The notes under the pieces are model-generated. The model saw nothing but the letters and a program-made list of their open reading frames with translations. It did no database searches and was not told the origin of the DNA. The translations under genes were made by a program, and so were the position numbers. Of a stretch of 64,000 bases of DNA, positions 27,821 through 36,171 are shown piece after piece (positions within the stretch are counted from its first letter, which is position 1; every line of letters begins with the position of its first letter). Source of the DNA: Mesorhizobium sp. BR1-1-16 (GTDB lineage: Bacteria > Pseudomonadota > Alphaproteobacteria > Rhizobiales > Kaistiaceae); NCBI RefSeq assembly GCF_020165495.1, contig NZ_JAIUIE010000002.1:372001-436000 (forward strand), given 5' to 3'.

Positions 27821-28654
27821 TCAGTTTCCCGGCCGCAGACGCTTCGGCAGGTCCTGTTCCTCGCGCTCCAGGTCGGCCGGCTTCAGCCACAGGCGCGCAA
27901 TGCGCAGCCGCATGATCTGGACGAGGAAGATCGCGAGCCCGCCCGTATAGCGCCAGCCGAGCCGCCGCGGCTCGATCATCAGGCGGAACAGCCATTCAAG
28001 CCGCAGCACCCGCATCCAGTGCGGCGCGCGCGGCACGGTGCCGCTGATGAAATCGAACAACGCCCCGACACCGATGAGGACGTGGGGCGACAACTCGGCC
28101 GCATGGCGATCGATGAACTGCTCCTGGCGCGGATTGCCCATGGCAACGAGCAACAGGCCCGCCTTCGAAGCGTTGATCTCGGCAACAACCGCGGCCTCGT
28201 CCTCCCGCTTCAGATAACCATGATGCATGCCGACCACATGGTGGCGGGGAAAACGTGCGGCGAGTTGCCGTCCCGCTTCCTCGACCACCGGTTGCTTGGC
28301 GCCGAGCAGATAGATCGAAACGGGCGCAGTGGCCTTTTCGAGGATTTCGGGTACGAGATCAGTGCCGTTCAGATTGTCCTCGAAGCCATGCCCCATGAAC
28401 AGCGACGACGCCAAATCGATCCCGACGCCGTCATTCAGCACCAGGAAGCGCGACAGCGTGTCGATATAGGCCTGCGAGCGCAGCGCCGAGACCATGGTAT
28501 TCGCATTGCAGAACGCCACGCGGATCTGGCTGCCGTCGTGAAACGACCGGTCGATGGTCTGCAGGACCTTCGCGCGCGAGGCATAGGGGATGTGCACGCC
28601 GCCCACGCGGAGAAAACGCGGCACCCATCGCCGATCTGGACCGTCATAGGACAT
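27821..28654 (-). CDS. WecG/TagA/CpsF family glycosyltransferase
   Basis: A 277-residue GT26 enzyme with the family features FCNANTMVSAL, LVLNDGVGIDLAS (catalytic Asp in NDG), LNGTDLVPEIL, VSIYLLGAKQPVVEEA and LLVAMGNPRQEQFI, and the C-terminal RLEWLFRLMIEPRRLGWRY that contacts the membrane. Members transfer a sugar (ManNAcA, ManNAc or glucose/glucuronate types) to an undecaprenyl-linked acceptor during repeat assembly. It is the first gene of the minus-strand operon and is divergent from the chain-length regulator gene. The initiating undecaprenyl-phosphate sugar-phosphate transferase is not in the window. Confidence 0.93.
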   Translation of the reverse strand: MSYDGPDRRWVPRFLRVGGVHIPYASRAKVLQTIDRSFHDGSQIRVAFCNANTMVSALRSQAYIDTLSRFLVLNDGVGIDLASSLFMGHGFEDNLNGTDLVPEILEKATAPVSIYLLGAKQPVVEEAGRQLAARFPRHHVVGMHHGYLKREDEAAVVAEINASKAGLLLVAMGNPRQEQFIDRHAAELSPHVLIGVGALFDFISGTVPRAPHWMRVLRLEWLFRLMIEPRRLGWRYTGGLAIFLVQIMRLRIARLWLKPADLEREEQDLPKRLRPGN

Positions 28655-28954
28655 TTGATTCGAGTTTTACATTTTCACTAGGGTTGGATACCCGAACCAT
28701 GCCAGCGAAAAAATCTGAAATGTCGTTGGGAATCCGAGAGTTGCTTTTAGTGTTAAGCGCAATTTAACGATTGCCGCCACAATTACTTTACGGGCGTTAA
28801 CCCATACGACGGGTTTGAATTTCTTAACCCTGTTTGGGTCAATATCACGGCATCGCGTCGGCGGAACGGTCATCCGGCCGCGGCGCGACGCCTCCAGCAT
28901 GGTCGCGCATGTCGCCGCCGTGGGCCGGTGGCCACGTCTGGATGAGGATCGGGA
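28655..28954. promoter_or_regulatory. A/T-rich divergent promoter region of the exopolysaccharide locus
   Basis: These 300 bases separate the two divergent polysaccharide operons and are noticeably richer in A/T than the flanking genes. They contain a CtrA-type box (28753-28768) and, at 28796-28840, clustered AACCC/GGGTT motifs, including the inverted repeat AACCC at 28799-28803 with GGGTT at 28811-28815 and two copies of TTAACCC. No protein-coding frame with good features is seen, and no clear -35/-10 pair could be assigned. Confidence 0.6.
28753..28768 (+). promoter_or_regulatory. CtrA-type binding site TTAA-N7-TTAAC
   Basis: The sequence TTAAGCGCAATTTAAC matches the full CtrA consensus TTAA-N7-TTAAC of alphaproteobacteria. 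It is about 100 bases from the wecG-like start and about 190-200 bases from the start of the chain-length gene, so it could act on either operon. The match is seen directly; binding is inferred. Confidence 0.55.
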
Positions 28955-30994
28955 ATGCTCGCGCAGGGGGATGGACGGCTCATGGAGGCAATGCTTCCCG
29001 CTCGCCGGCCGCTCTCCTCGATCGACGTGATGGAGCTTTTCGGGGTCGTGCGGCGCCGTCTTGCGCTCGTCTTCGGCTGCGGATTGCTGTTCCTGGTTCT
29101 GGCCGCCCTCTACATCCACCACCAGCATCCGGTCTACCGGTCCACCGTCGAGATCCTGGTCGATCCGCAGGGACTGCAGGTCGTCGGCCGCGATATCCTG
29201 CCGACCGACAGCTCGGCATCGATCGACTTCGCAAATGTCGACAGCCAGCCGCTGATCATTGCCTCCACCAATGTACTGGCCGAGGTGATCCGCAAGCTCG
29301 ATCTGGAGCACGATCCCTTCTATGCCGGTTCCATGGTCAACTGGCCGGCCGATGGCGAGGGCGCCGTCAGCCCGCGCTTTGTCCATGTGCTCGACATGCT
29401 GCGCGGAAACGTCGTCATCCATCGCGCCGATCCCTCGCTCGTCTTCCAGATCACCGTAACGCATGACGACGCCGATCGAGCCGCTCTCATCGCCAACACG
29501 ATCTCGGCTGTCTATCTGGAGCAGAGCCGCGAGGCCCGCCTGACCGCCGCGCGGCAGGCGAACGAGTCCCTTGTCGGACAGGCGACCTCGCTTCGCGCCC
29601 AGTTCGAGGAGGCGCAGCACCGCCTCGAGCAATTCCGCGCCGACAACGGCCTCGTGACGACCGGTACGGCCGGGCTCGTCGTCAACCAGCGCCTGCAGGA
29701 TCTCACCACCCGCATCACCGCCGCAACCGCCCAGGTCGCGGAGCTGGAGGCGCGCCGCAACCAGGTGCGCGGCCTCGATCTCGCCGTGGTCGAGGCCGGC
29801 GGCATTCCCGAAGTGGTGAGCTCGCCGACGATCACGGCGCTGCGAACCCAATATGGCCGAGTGGTGCAGCAGCAGGCGGAGCTTGCCCGTTCGCTCGGCC
29901 CCAATCACCCGGCGCTGCAGCAAAGCGACTCCGAGCGCGAGGCCGTGGCCCGGCTGATCGATGCCGAGATCATCCGCATCAAGCAGTCGATCGAGGCCGA
30001 TTATGCCCGCGCCAAGGCCAATCTTGCCTCGCTGCAGGGGCAGGAGCAGGCGATCACCGCGACGCAGGCGACCAGCAACACTGCTGAAATCAGGGCCCGC
30101 GAACTGCAGGGCGATGCTGACGCGATCCAGCAGGTCTATAATGCGGTGCTGAACCGCACCAAGGAGCTCGACCTCCAACAGCAGATCCAGACCAACAATT
30201 CGCGCGTGATCTCGGAGGCTGTGCCACCGGTCAAGGCGTCAGCTCCGCCAAAGGCGATCGTTCTGGCGGCGGGCACCTTGTTCGGCCTTGCGGTGGGCAT
30301 CGCGCTCGCCTTCGCTGTCGATTTCCTCGCTTCTGATCCGATCGCCAGGCTGCGCGCGATCAGCGGCAGCCTAGGCACCGAGCTTGTCGGCCTGTTGCCG
30401 TCTCGCCGCCGCCGCTGGCTGAAGCGCGACGGTGTCGGGCATGTCGAGGCTGACGATCCCGATGCGGCCGACCGCGAGGCCCTCTTTCCGGCCGCCCAGG
30501 CGCTGGCCATTCATCTTGCAGACGCGCTTCCGGCTACGATCCTGCTGATCGAGGCCGGCTCGGTCCGGAACGGACCACGCGTCGCGCGGGGTCTCGCCGG
30601 TGCGCTCGCCGATCTCGGCGAGGAAACGCTGCTCTGTTCGGCGAACGACATCTCGTCGATGCTGCGCATCGAGCGTTCGGCGCCGGAGACCATCCGCGCG
30701 GCGCATAAGGAAGTCAGCGAACGCCTGCTCGGAACCCACGGCCGCCGCCGCGCTGGCATTCAGGATCCCGATAGCAGCGATCCCTACGGCCTCGATGGCC
30801 GCGAATTCATCCTCATCGACGGCGGTCCGTCGCGCGACACGCGGACATTGGCGGCGAGCTACGGCTATGTCGATGCGGTCATCGTCGTGGCGACGACCGG
30901 CCATAGTTCGAGCGAGGATGTCCGCGACCTCATCGCCTCGCTCGGTCCGCTCGCTTCGGCCGCGATCGGCGTGGTCGGCGTCGTCGATCGCTGA
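28955..30994 (+). CDS. Wzz/GumC-like chain-length determinant with degenerate tyrosine-kinase domain
   Basis: A 679-residue inner-membrane protein. The Wzz domain (about 25-120) starts with a membrane helix (LALVFGCGLLFLVLAALYI) and YRSTVEILVDPQG; a long periplasmic coiled-coil region follows (about 190-415, GNVRD-like ARELQGDADAIQQVYNAVLNR), then a second helix (AIVLAAGTLFGLAVGIALAFAV). The C-terminal 180 residues have the shape of a bacterial tyrosine kinase (FILIDGGPS as Walker A' equivalent), but the P-loop position reads GSVRNGPRVA with no GKS/T, and there is no terminal Tyr cluster. It therefore probably controls polymer length and export without ATP-driven autophosphorylation. An alternative start is ATG 28982; I kept 28955 because GAGG lies 7 bases before it. 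Confidence 0.9.
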   Translation: MLAQGDGRLMEAMLPARRPLSSIDVMELFGVVRRRLALVFGCGLLFLVLAALYIHHQHPVYRSTVEILVDPQGLQVVGRDILPTDSSASIDFANVDSQPLIIASTNVLAEVIRKLDLEHDPFYAGSMVNWPADGEGAVSPRFVHVLDMLRGNVVIHRADPSLVFQITVTHDDADRAALIANTISAVYLEQSREARLTAARQANESLVGQATSLRAQFEEAQHRLEQFRADNGLVTTGTAGLVVNQRLQDLTTRITAATAQVAELEARRNQVRGLDLAVVEAGGIPEVVSSPTITALRTQYGRVVQQQAELARSLGPNHPALQQSDSEREAVARLIDAEIIRIKQSIEADYARAKANLASLQGQEQAITATQATSNTAEIRARELQGDADAIQQVYNAVLNRTKELDLQQQIQTNNSRVISEAVPPVKASAPPKAIVLAAGTLFGLAVGIALAFAVDFLASDPIARLRAISGSLGTELVGLLPSRRRRWLKRDGVGHVEADDPDAADREALFPAAQALAIHLADALPATILLIEAGSVRNGPRVARGLAGALADLGEETLLCSANDISSMLRIERSAPETIRAAHKEVSERLLGTHGRRRAGIQDPDSSDPYGLDGREFILIDGGPSRDTRTLAASYGYVDAVIVVATTGHSSSEDVRDLIASLGPLASAAIGVVGVVDR

Positions 30995-31002
30995 CGGCGG
31001 CG

Positions 31003-32298
31003 ATGCGCTCGTTCGCCACCGGCCGCGTCGATCCCGCCTTCGGCGCCTTCGACGCAGATGCCATCCGCGACCGCATCCACCAGCCGGCGATCGTGCTGAT
31101 CCTGATCGGCGCGCTGGTCTTCAATCTCCTGCTCTGCTTCGTCAACACCGTGGTCTTCCGCGTGACGGACACCATGGTGATGGGCTCCGAGATGGTGTTG
31201 ATCAGCGCGGCCTTCGCGCTCGGCGTCAACCGCAAGGTGACGCTGTGGCTGATCCTCGGCATCTTCATGAGCTACATGGCGCTGCTGATGGCGCTTCGTC
31301 CGATGCTCGACCTGAAGGCGGTCCGCGATTTCCTGATCCCGATCACCTTCTACACGCTCGGCCGCCGCTATCCAGATCGCCGGATCGCTGACAAGGCAGC
31401 GCTGATTTCAGGCGCGATCGTGCTGTTCTTCGGCCTGTTCGAGTACTTCTTCCTCGACATTTACATCAAGTATTTCAACATCATCGCCTATTATGTCGCG
31501 AGAGGCACCGTCGCGGCTTCCGATGTCACCGGCGAGTCCGGCCTGTTTGCGAGCGGCCTGCGCCCGGACGCGCGCAACATTCTGCCATTCCTCGGGCCAC
31601 ATCGCGTCTCCTCGGTGTTCCTCGAGCCGGTTTCGGCGGGCAATTTCGGCGCGATCCTCTATATGTGGGCGCTCTGCCGCAAGGACATGCGCTGGCGGAA
31701 GACGCTGTTCGTGCTCGGCGCCATGCCGATCATTCTCTCCGATGCGCGTTTCGGACTTTATGTCTGCGTGGCTGCGACAGCGCTATCGCTCGTGCCGTTC
31801 CGCCTGCCACGGATCGCCTGGTACTTCCTGCCGATGGCCGTCATGCTGGCGCTGGCGATCTATGGCTTCACCAGCGCCGAGGTCGACTGGCGCAACGATT
31901 TCGGCGGCCGCCTCCTCTGGACCGCCCGCCTGCTGACCTCGCTGGATATCCGCGGTGCCTTCGGCATCTCGCCTGACAAGCCGTTTCTGTCCGACTCGGG
32001 CTATGCCTATACGATCAGCGAGATCGGCATCTTCGGCGTGATCGGCTTCTGGACGCTGTTCATCTTTGGTCGCGAGGACAATCCCGACGCCTGGCGCTTC
32101 AAGATGCTGGTCGCAACCTATATCTGCCTCCTGCTCTTGATCAGCGACTCGCCTTATTCGATCAAGACCGCGGCGCTGCTCTGGTTCATGGTCGGAACCA
32201 ATGACGGCTTCGTGCCGCCGGCAAAGCCGCAGCTGTCGATCCCGAACCGCTTCACGCGCTGGCGGGCGAGCGCCGCGTCCGCGCCACAAGCCGGCTGA
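31003..32298 (+). CDS. O-antigen/exopolysaccharide polymerase-like membrane protein (Wzy)
   Basis: A 431-residue polytopic protein with roughly ten membrane helices and a large periplasmic loop (about 165-215, containing SGLRPDARNILPFLGPHRVSS). This topology and its place directly after the chain-length gene (8-base gap) fit a Wzy polymerase that joins repeats in the periplasm. Such proteins diverge strongly in sequence, so the call leans on topology and context. Its last 47 bases overlap, in antisense, the 3' end of the acyltransferase gene on the other strand. Confidence 0.78.
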   Translation: MRSFATGRVDPAFGAFDADAIRDRIHQPAIVLILIGALVFNLLLCFVNTVVFRVTDTMVMGSEMVLISAAFALGVNRKVTLWLILGIFMSYMALLMALRPMLDLKAVRDFLIPITFYTLGRRYPDRRIADKAALISGAIVLFFGLFEYFFLDIYIKYFNIIAYYVARGTVAASDVTGESGLFASGLRPDARNILPFLGPHRVSSVFLEPVSAGNFGAILYMWALCRKDMRWRKTLFVLGAMPIILSDARFGLYVCVAATALSLVPFRLPRIAWYFLPMAVMLALAIYGFTSAEVDWRNDFGGRLLWTARLLTSLDIRGAFGISPDKPFLSDSGYAYTISEIGIFGVIGFWTLFIFGREDNPDAWRFKMLVATYICLLLLISDSPYSIKTAALLWFMVGTNDGFVPPAKPQLSIPNRFTRWRASAASAPQAG

Positions 32299-33394
32299 TC
32301 GCCGGCCCGATCCGCCGCTTGAGGCCAAGAGCGGGCTTTTCGACGAAATGCCAGGACAGCGCCGCGAGAATGATCGTCGGCACGGCGCTGATCACGAAGA
32401 AAACCCAATAGTTGCTGATGCCCGGCAGGAAATGGATCAGCGTCTGCTGCACGGGGAAGCCGAACAGATAGATGCCGTAGGAATAATCGAGGCCCGCGAG
32501 GATCGGCAGGGCAAACCATGCCGACAGGCCGAGCCAGACAGCGACATAGGCGAAGAGCGGTGCTGTCACTGCCCAGACGATCGGATTGTCCTGCCAGCTC
32601 GGATTGCCGATGATCGCGATCACGACGAGCGCCGCGCCGGCTGCGAGGCCAAGGATGCGGCTCATCGGCATATTGGCACGGAAGAGATGGAACAGCGTGC
32701 CGGTCAGGAACAGCGGAACCAGCTTGGCCGCGCCGCGCCAGACGAAGATATAGGTCAGCTTGTCGCTCAGCGGAAACTGCAGGCCGTAGCGATCGATCAG
32801 CCAGAATCCGATCGCTAGGGCATAGAGGCCGATGGTGCCGCCGAGGACCAGCCAGCGGCGGCGGAGCAGACCCAGCCCGGCGATGATCGCCAATAGGATA
32901 TAGCAGCTCACCTCATGCGGGATCGTCCAGAGTGAGCCGTTGATCTCATGGGCCGGATTGGTTTCGAAGACGCCCGGCAGCGCATCATGATGCAGCCCGG
33001 CGGCATTGAGGAAATAGGCGTAGAGGCCGGGCTTGCTGAAATAGCTGCCGAGCGAATCCTGCGTCATCAACGGCCCCAGCACCAGCGCCGCGAGCGCGAC
33101 GACGAGGACGAGCGCCGGCAGGATGCGCAGCAGCCGGTTGACGAGGAACTGGTCGAGGCTCAGCCGCTCGACGCTCGCCGCGACAAGGAAGCCGCTGACG
33201 ACGAAGAACATCGGCACCGGCACGTTGTTGAGCGCCCAGCGCGCGCCATACGGCCAGAATTGATCGGCCGCGGCGCCGTTGTCGATCAGGCTGCAATGAA
33301 TGAAGACCACCGTCAGCGCGAGGATCAGGCGCAGCAGGTTGAAGCCCGGGCCGATGCCCCTGTTCGCGTCGAGGACGCTGCCGATGCTCTTCAT
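32252..33394 (-). CDS. Acyltransferase family 3 (OafA/YrhL type)
   Basis: A 380-residue integral membrane acyltransferase. I chose ATG 33394, which gives the typical N-terminus with GFNLLRLILALTVVFIHCSL, the conserved first helix including the R of NLLR and the catalytic-site His after the helix. About ten hydrophobic segments follow, including FFVVSGFLVAAS. Members move acetyl or succinyl groups from acyl-CoA onto periplasmic sugars, so it probably decorates the exopolysaccharide. It is convergent with, and overlaps by 47 bases, the polymerase gene. Confidence 0.9.
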   Translation of the reverse strand: MKSIGSVLDANRGIGPGFNLLRLILALTVVFIHCSLIDNGAAADQFWPYGARWALNNVPVPMFFVVSGFLVAASVERLSLDQFLVNRLLRILPALVLVVALAALVLGPLMTQDSLGSYFSKPGLYAYFLNAAGLHHDALPGVFETNPAHEINGSLWTIPHEVSCYILLAIIAGLGLLRRRWLVLGGTIGLYALAIGFWLIDRYGLQFPLSDKLTYIFVWRGAAKLVPLFLTGTLFHLFRANMPMSRILGLAAGAALVVIAIIGNPSWQDNPIVWAVTAPLFAYVAVWLGLSAWFALPILAGLDYSYGIYLFGFPVQQTLIHFLPGISNYWVFFVISAVPTIILAALSWHFVEKPALGLKRRIGPAISRLVARTRRSPASA

Positions 33395-33498
33395 GGACTG
33401 ACTGCCAGTGCGAGGAACGGCCCCGTTCTGCGGCCACAATCCTTGTCGAAACCTTGCACCGATTACTGCAAATTGAGGGGTATTTGCAAAAAAGTCGC

Positions 33499-34110
33499 TT
33501 ACCCGCCATGGCGATCGAGAAAGGCTTCGATGGGAAGAGCGCGGAAGTCGGCGAGCGCGCCCCGCAGCCGCCCATGCTCCCAGTCCCACCAGGCAAGGCG
33601 GAGAAGGCGCTCGGCGATCGCTTCCGGGAAGCGGCGCTTGATGGTCTTCGCAGCGACACCGACGGCGATCTCATAGGGCCCGACATCCTTGGCGACCACG
33701 GCGCCGGCGCCGATGATCGCCCCCGTACCGATCGAGACGCCGGCCAGGACCACGACGCCATGCCCGATCCAGACATCATGTCCGATCGTCACCGGCTGTG
33801 AGCGGCGCCAGTCGAAGAATGCCGTCTCATCCTCCTCGTCGTCGAAATAATAGGACGAACGGTAGGTGAAATGGGACTGCGAGGCACGCCATTGCGGATG
33901 GTTGCCGGGATTGATCCGCACGGACGCGGCGATCGAGCAGAACTTGCCGATGGTGCTGTGGATCACGTCGCCGCCCGGCGAGATATAGGAGTAGTCGCCG
34001 AGTTCGCTCTCCGCGAGGTCGCAGCCGGCGCCGATCTCGGTATAGCGGCCGAGCCGGCAGGCGCGGACACGCGCGGTTGGGTGGATCGTCGGATTTTCGC
34101 TGAGGCGCAT
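33499..34110 (-). CDS. Phosphonate-associated hexapeptide-repeat acetyltransferase
   Basis: A 203-residue left-handed beta-helix acyltransferase. ATG 34110 begins MRLSENPTIHPTARVRACRL, matching the phn-associated transferase family; longer frames upstream would run through the Pho box. Hexapeptide repeats are visible (IHPTARV, TIGHDVWIGHGVVVLAGVSIGTGAIIGAGAVVAKDV) with the active-site His in NPGNHPQW or FTYRSS region. This family is regularly linked to C-P lyase operons and is thought to acetylate aminoalkylphosphonates or an intermediate; the substrate is not certain. It is divergent from phnC. Confidence 0.88.
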   Translation of the reverse strand: MRLSENPTIHPTARVRACRLGRYTEIGAGCDLAESELGDYSYISPGGDVIHSTIGKFCSIAASVRINPGNHPQWRASQSHFTYRSSYYFDDEEDETAFFDWRRSQPVTIGHDVWIGHGVVVLAGVSIGTGAIIGAGAVVAKDVGPYEIAVGVAAKTIKRRFPEAIAERLLRLAWWDWEHGRLRGALADFRALPIEAFLDRHGG

Positions 34111-34153
34111 GGCGGGTGACCCGGAGGATGATGCGCGAAGGTCACCCCGGCAC

Positions 34154-34171
34154 ATGACATCAGGATGACTG
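34154..34171 (-). promoter_or_regulatory. Pho box upstream of the phosphonate acetyltransferase
   Basis: Read on the minus strand, CAGTCAT-CCTG-ATGTCAT matches the PhoB consensus CTGTCAT-N4-CTGTCAT at 12 of 14 specified positions, with correct 11-base phasing. It lies 44 bases before the acetyltransferase ATG and 123 bases before the phnC ATG. Phosphate-starvation control through PhoB is expected for such loci. Confidence 0.6.
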
Positions 34172-34293
34172 AGCCGGCTGATCGTATTGGCTGAATAATC
34201 AGAGGCGCTTGGACTGTCGTCCACAGGCCGTTCCCGCTGTCACACCAGCTTCGCATGCTTTCAGCACTCTCCGAGCACCGAGGAGAATGCCTG

Positions 34294-35103
34294 ATGCTCG
34301 TATTGAATGACGTCTCGCGACGGTTCAACAACAAGGCCGCTGTCTCTGGCGTGAGCCTTTCCATCGCTGGCGGAAGCTTCGTCGGCGTGATCGGCCGTTC
34401 CGGTGCCGGCAAGTCGACCCTGCTGCGCATGATCAACCGCCTGGTCGACCCGACCGCCGGCTCGATCCGCTTCGGCGATGTCGACGTGACGGGCCTCGAT
34501 GGCCGGGCGCTGCGCGATTGGCGCGCCCGCTGCGCCATGATTTTCCAGCAGTTCAATCTGGTCGGCCGGCTGGACGTCCTGACCAATGTGCTGATGGGCC
34601 GGCTCAACAAGGTGCCGACCGCACGCTCGCTCCTGCGTCTTTGGAGCGAGGAAGACCGCGCCATCGCGCTGTCGGCGCTGGAGCAATTCGACATCGCCGG
34701 CCTCGCTGCCCAGCGCGCCGATAGCCTGTCGGGCGGCCAGCAGCAGCGGGTCGCGATTGCCCGGGCGCTGGTACAGGAGCCGGACGCGATCCTCGCCGAC
34801 GAGCCGATCGCCTCGCTCGATCCGCGCAATACCAAGGTGGTGATGGACGCGCTGCTGCGCATCAATCGCCATTATGGCATCACCGTCATCTGCAATCTGC
34901 ATTCGCTCGATCTCGCCCGCAGCTATTGCGACCGGCTGATCGGCATGTCGGCGGGGCGCGTCGTCTTCGATGGCGCCCCTGAAATGCTGACCGAGGATGT
35001 CGCCCGCGATCTTTATGGCCTCGAGGCCGGAGAAGCGCTGGAAGCGGCGCCCGCCCTCGAACCCCGTTCCGCCGCCGTCGGTCCGTTCGCCGTCGCCGTC
35101 TGA
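34294..35103 (+). CDS. phnC: Phosphonate ABC transporter ATP-binding protein
   Basis: A 269-residue ABC ATPase with Walker [11 protein letters not shown]-loop [14 protein letters not shown], signature [15 protein letters not shown], Walker [12 protein letters not shown] and the switch His region [10 protein letters not shown], all in the PhnC pattern. I chose ATG 34294 because AGGAG lies 8 bases upstream and [16 protein letters not shown] is the usual N-terminus; an in-frame ATG at 34255 has no such site. It energises the PhnDEE importer encoded downstream. Confidence 0.96.
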   Translation: MLVLNDVSRRFNNKAAVSGVSLSIAGGSFVGVIGRSGAGKSTLLRMINRLVDPTAGSIRFGDVDVTGLDGRALRDWRARCAMIFQQFNLVGRLDVLTNVLMGRLNKVPTARSLLRLWSEEDRAIALSALEQFDIAGLAAQRADSLSGGQQQRVAIARALVQEPDAILADEPIASLDPRNTKVVMDALLRINRHYGITVICNLHSLDLARSYCDRLIGMSAGRVVFDGAPEMLTEDVARDLYGLEAGEALEAAPALEPRSAAVGPFAVAV

Positions 35104-35159
35104 TGCCCGACGCGGCATGACACCCGGCGCCGACCGGCGCCATCACCTTGGAGAGACAG

Positions 35160-36092
35160 ATGTTCAATCGCCGCACTCTGATCGGCGCCGCCGTCGCGAG
35201 CCTTGCCTTCGCCGGTGTCGCGCATGCCGATGACTGGAAGGCCCAGTATCCGGAGCTCACGCTCGCCGTGATCCCGGCCGAGAATGCCTCGACCACCACC
35301 GACCGCTATCAGCCGCTGGCCGATTATCTCGGCAAGCAGCTTGGCGTCCCGGTCAAGCTGGCGGTCGCCACCGACTATGCGGCCGTCATCGAGGCCCAGC
35401 GCGCCGGCAATGCCCAGATCGCCTTTTATGGCCCGGCATCCTATGCCCGCGCGGTGCTCACCGGCGTCGCCACCGAGCCGGTCGCCGTCTCGCGCCATTC
35501 CAACGGCCTGACGGGCTATTACTCGGTCATCTACACGCTGGCGAACAGCCCCTATAAGTCGATCGACGACCTCAAGGGCAAGAAGCTCGCCCTCGTCGAC
35601 CCGAACTCGACCTCGGGCAACAATGCGCCGCGCTTCTTCCTGCATCGCGACGGCAAGGACGTCGACACGTTCTTCTCGCAGGCGATCTTCGCTGGCAGCC
35701 ACGACAACGCCGTCCTGGCGCTGGCGCAAGGCACCGTCGACGCGGCCGCGAATTCGTGGAACTCGGAAGACGACAGCAACCTGACGCGCATGATCACCAA
35801 GGGCGTCCTCAAGGATGCCGACGGCAAGCCGATGACGAAGGAAGACTTCCGCATCGTCTTCAAGTCCGACTTCCTGCCGGAAGGCCCGTATTCGGTGCTC
35901 GCCTCACTGCCGGCCGATCTGAAGAAGCAGATCACCGATGCCTTCATTGACATGCCGAAGAATGACCGGAAGGCCTTCGACGGTCTCTCGGACGGCAAGG
36001 ACATCGAATTCGCCCCGATCTCGGCCAAGGACTATCAGCCGATCGTCGACATGGTGAAGTTCAACGACGAGCAGCGCAAGAAGAGCTCGTAA
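35160..36092 (+). CDS. phnD: Phosphonate ABC transporter substrate-binding protein
   Basis: A 310-residue periplasmic binding protein. The start at 35160 is preceded by GGAGAG and gives a signal peptide (MFNRRTLIGAAVASLAFAGVAHA). The mature part contains the PhnD pattern LTLAVIPAENASTTTDRYQPL and YSVIYTLANSPYKSIDDLKGKK, with LVDPNSTSGN forming part of the phosphonate site. It would capture 2-aminoethylphosphonate and other phosphonates. A strong hairpin follows the stop, which would favour higher expression of this gene than of the permeases. Confidence 0.96.
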   Translation: MFNRRTLIGAAVASLAFAGVAHADDWKAQYPELTLAVIPAENASTTTDRYQPLADYLGKQLGVPVKLAVATDYAAVIEAQRAGNAQIAFYGPASYARAVLTGVATEPVAVSRHSNGLTGYYSVIYTLANSPYKSIDDLKGKKLALVDPNSTSGNNAPRFFLHRDGKDVDTFFSQAIFAGSHDNAVLALAQGTVDAAANSWNSEDDSNLTRMITKGVLKDADGKPMTKEDFRIVFKSDFLPEGPYSVLASLPADLKKQITDAFIDMPKNDRKAFDGLSDGKDIEFAPISAKDYQPIVDMVKFNDEQRKKSS

Positions 36093-36107
36093 CCTCCATC
36101 GATCAGC

Positions 36108-36134
36108 GAAGGGCGGCCGTCGGCCGCCCTTCGT
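36108..36134 (+). terminator. Hairpin/attenuator between phnD and phnE
   Basis: A 27-base near-perfect palindrome, CGAAGGGCGGCCG (36108-36120) and CGGCCGCCCTTCG (36122-36134), is followed by the T-rich TCTGTCTTC. It sits 16 bases after the phnD stop and 38 before phnE, so it is likely a partial terminator or 3' stabiliser that sets binding protein in excess of permease. Confidence 0.65.
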
Positions 36135-36171
36135 CTGTCTTCAATTCCCCTTGAAAATCCGGACCTGATCC

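Noticed and set aside
34214-34254. Second Pho box in front of phnC
   Set aside because: Two CTGTC half-sites are present but 23 bases apart and without partner repeats at 11-base spacing; only the minus-strand box at 34154-34171 is convincing.
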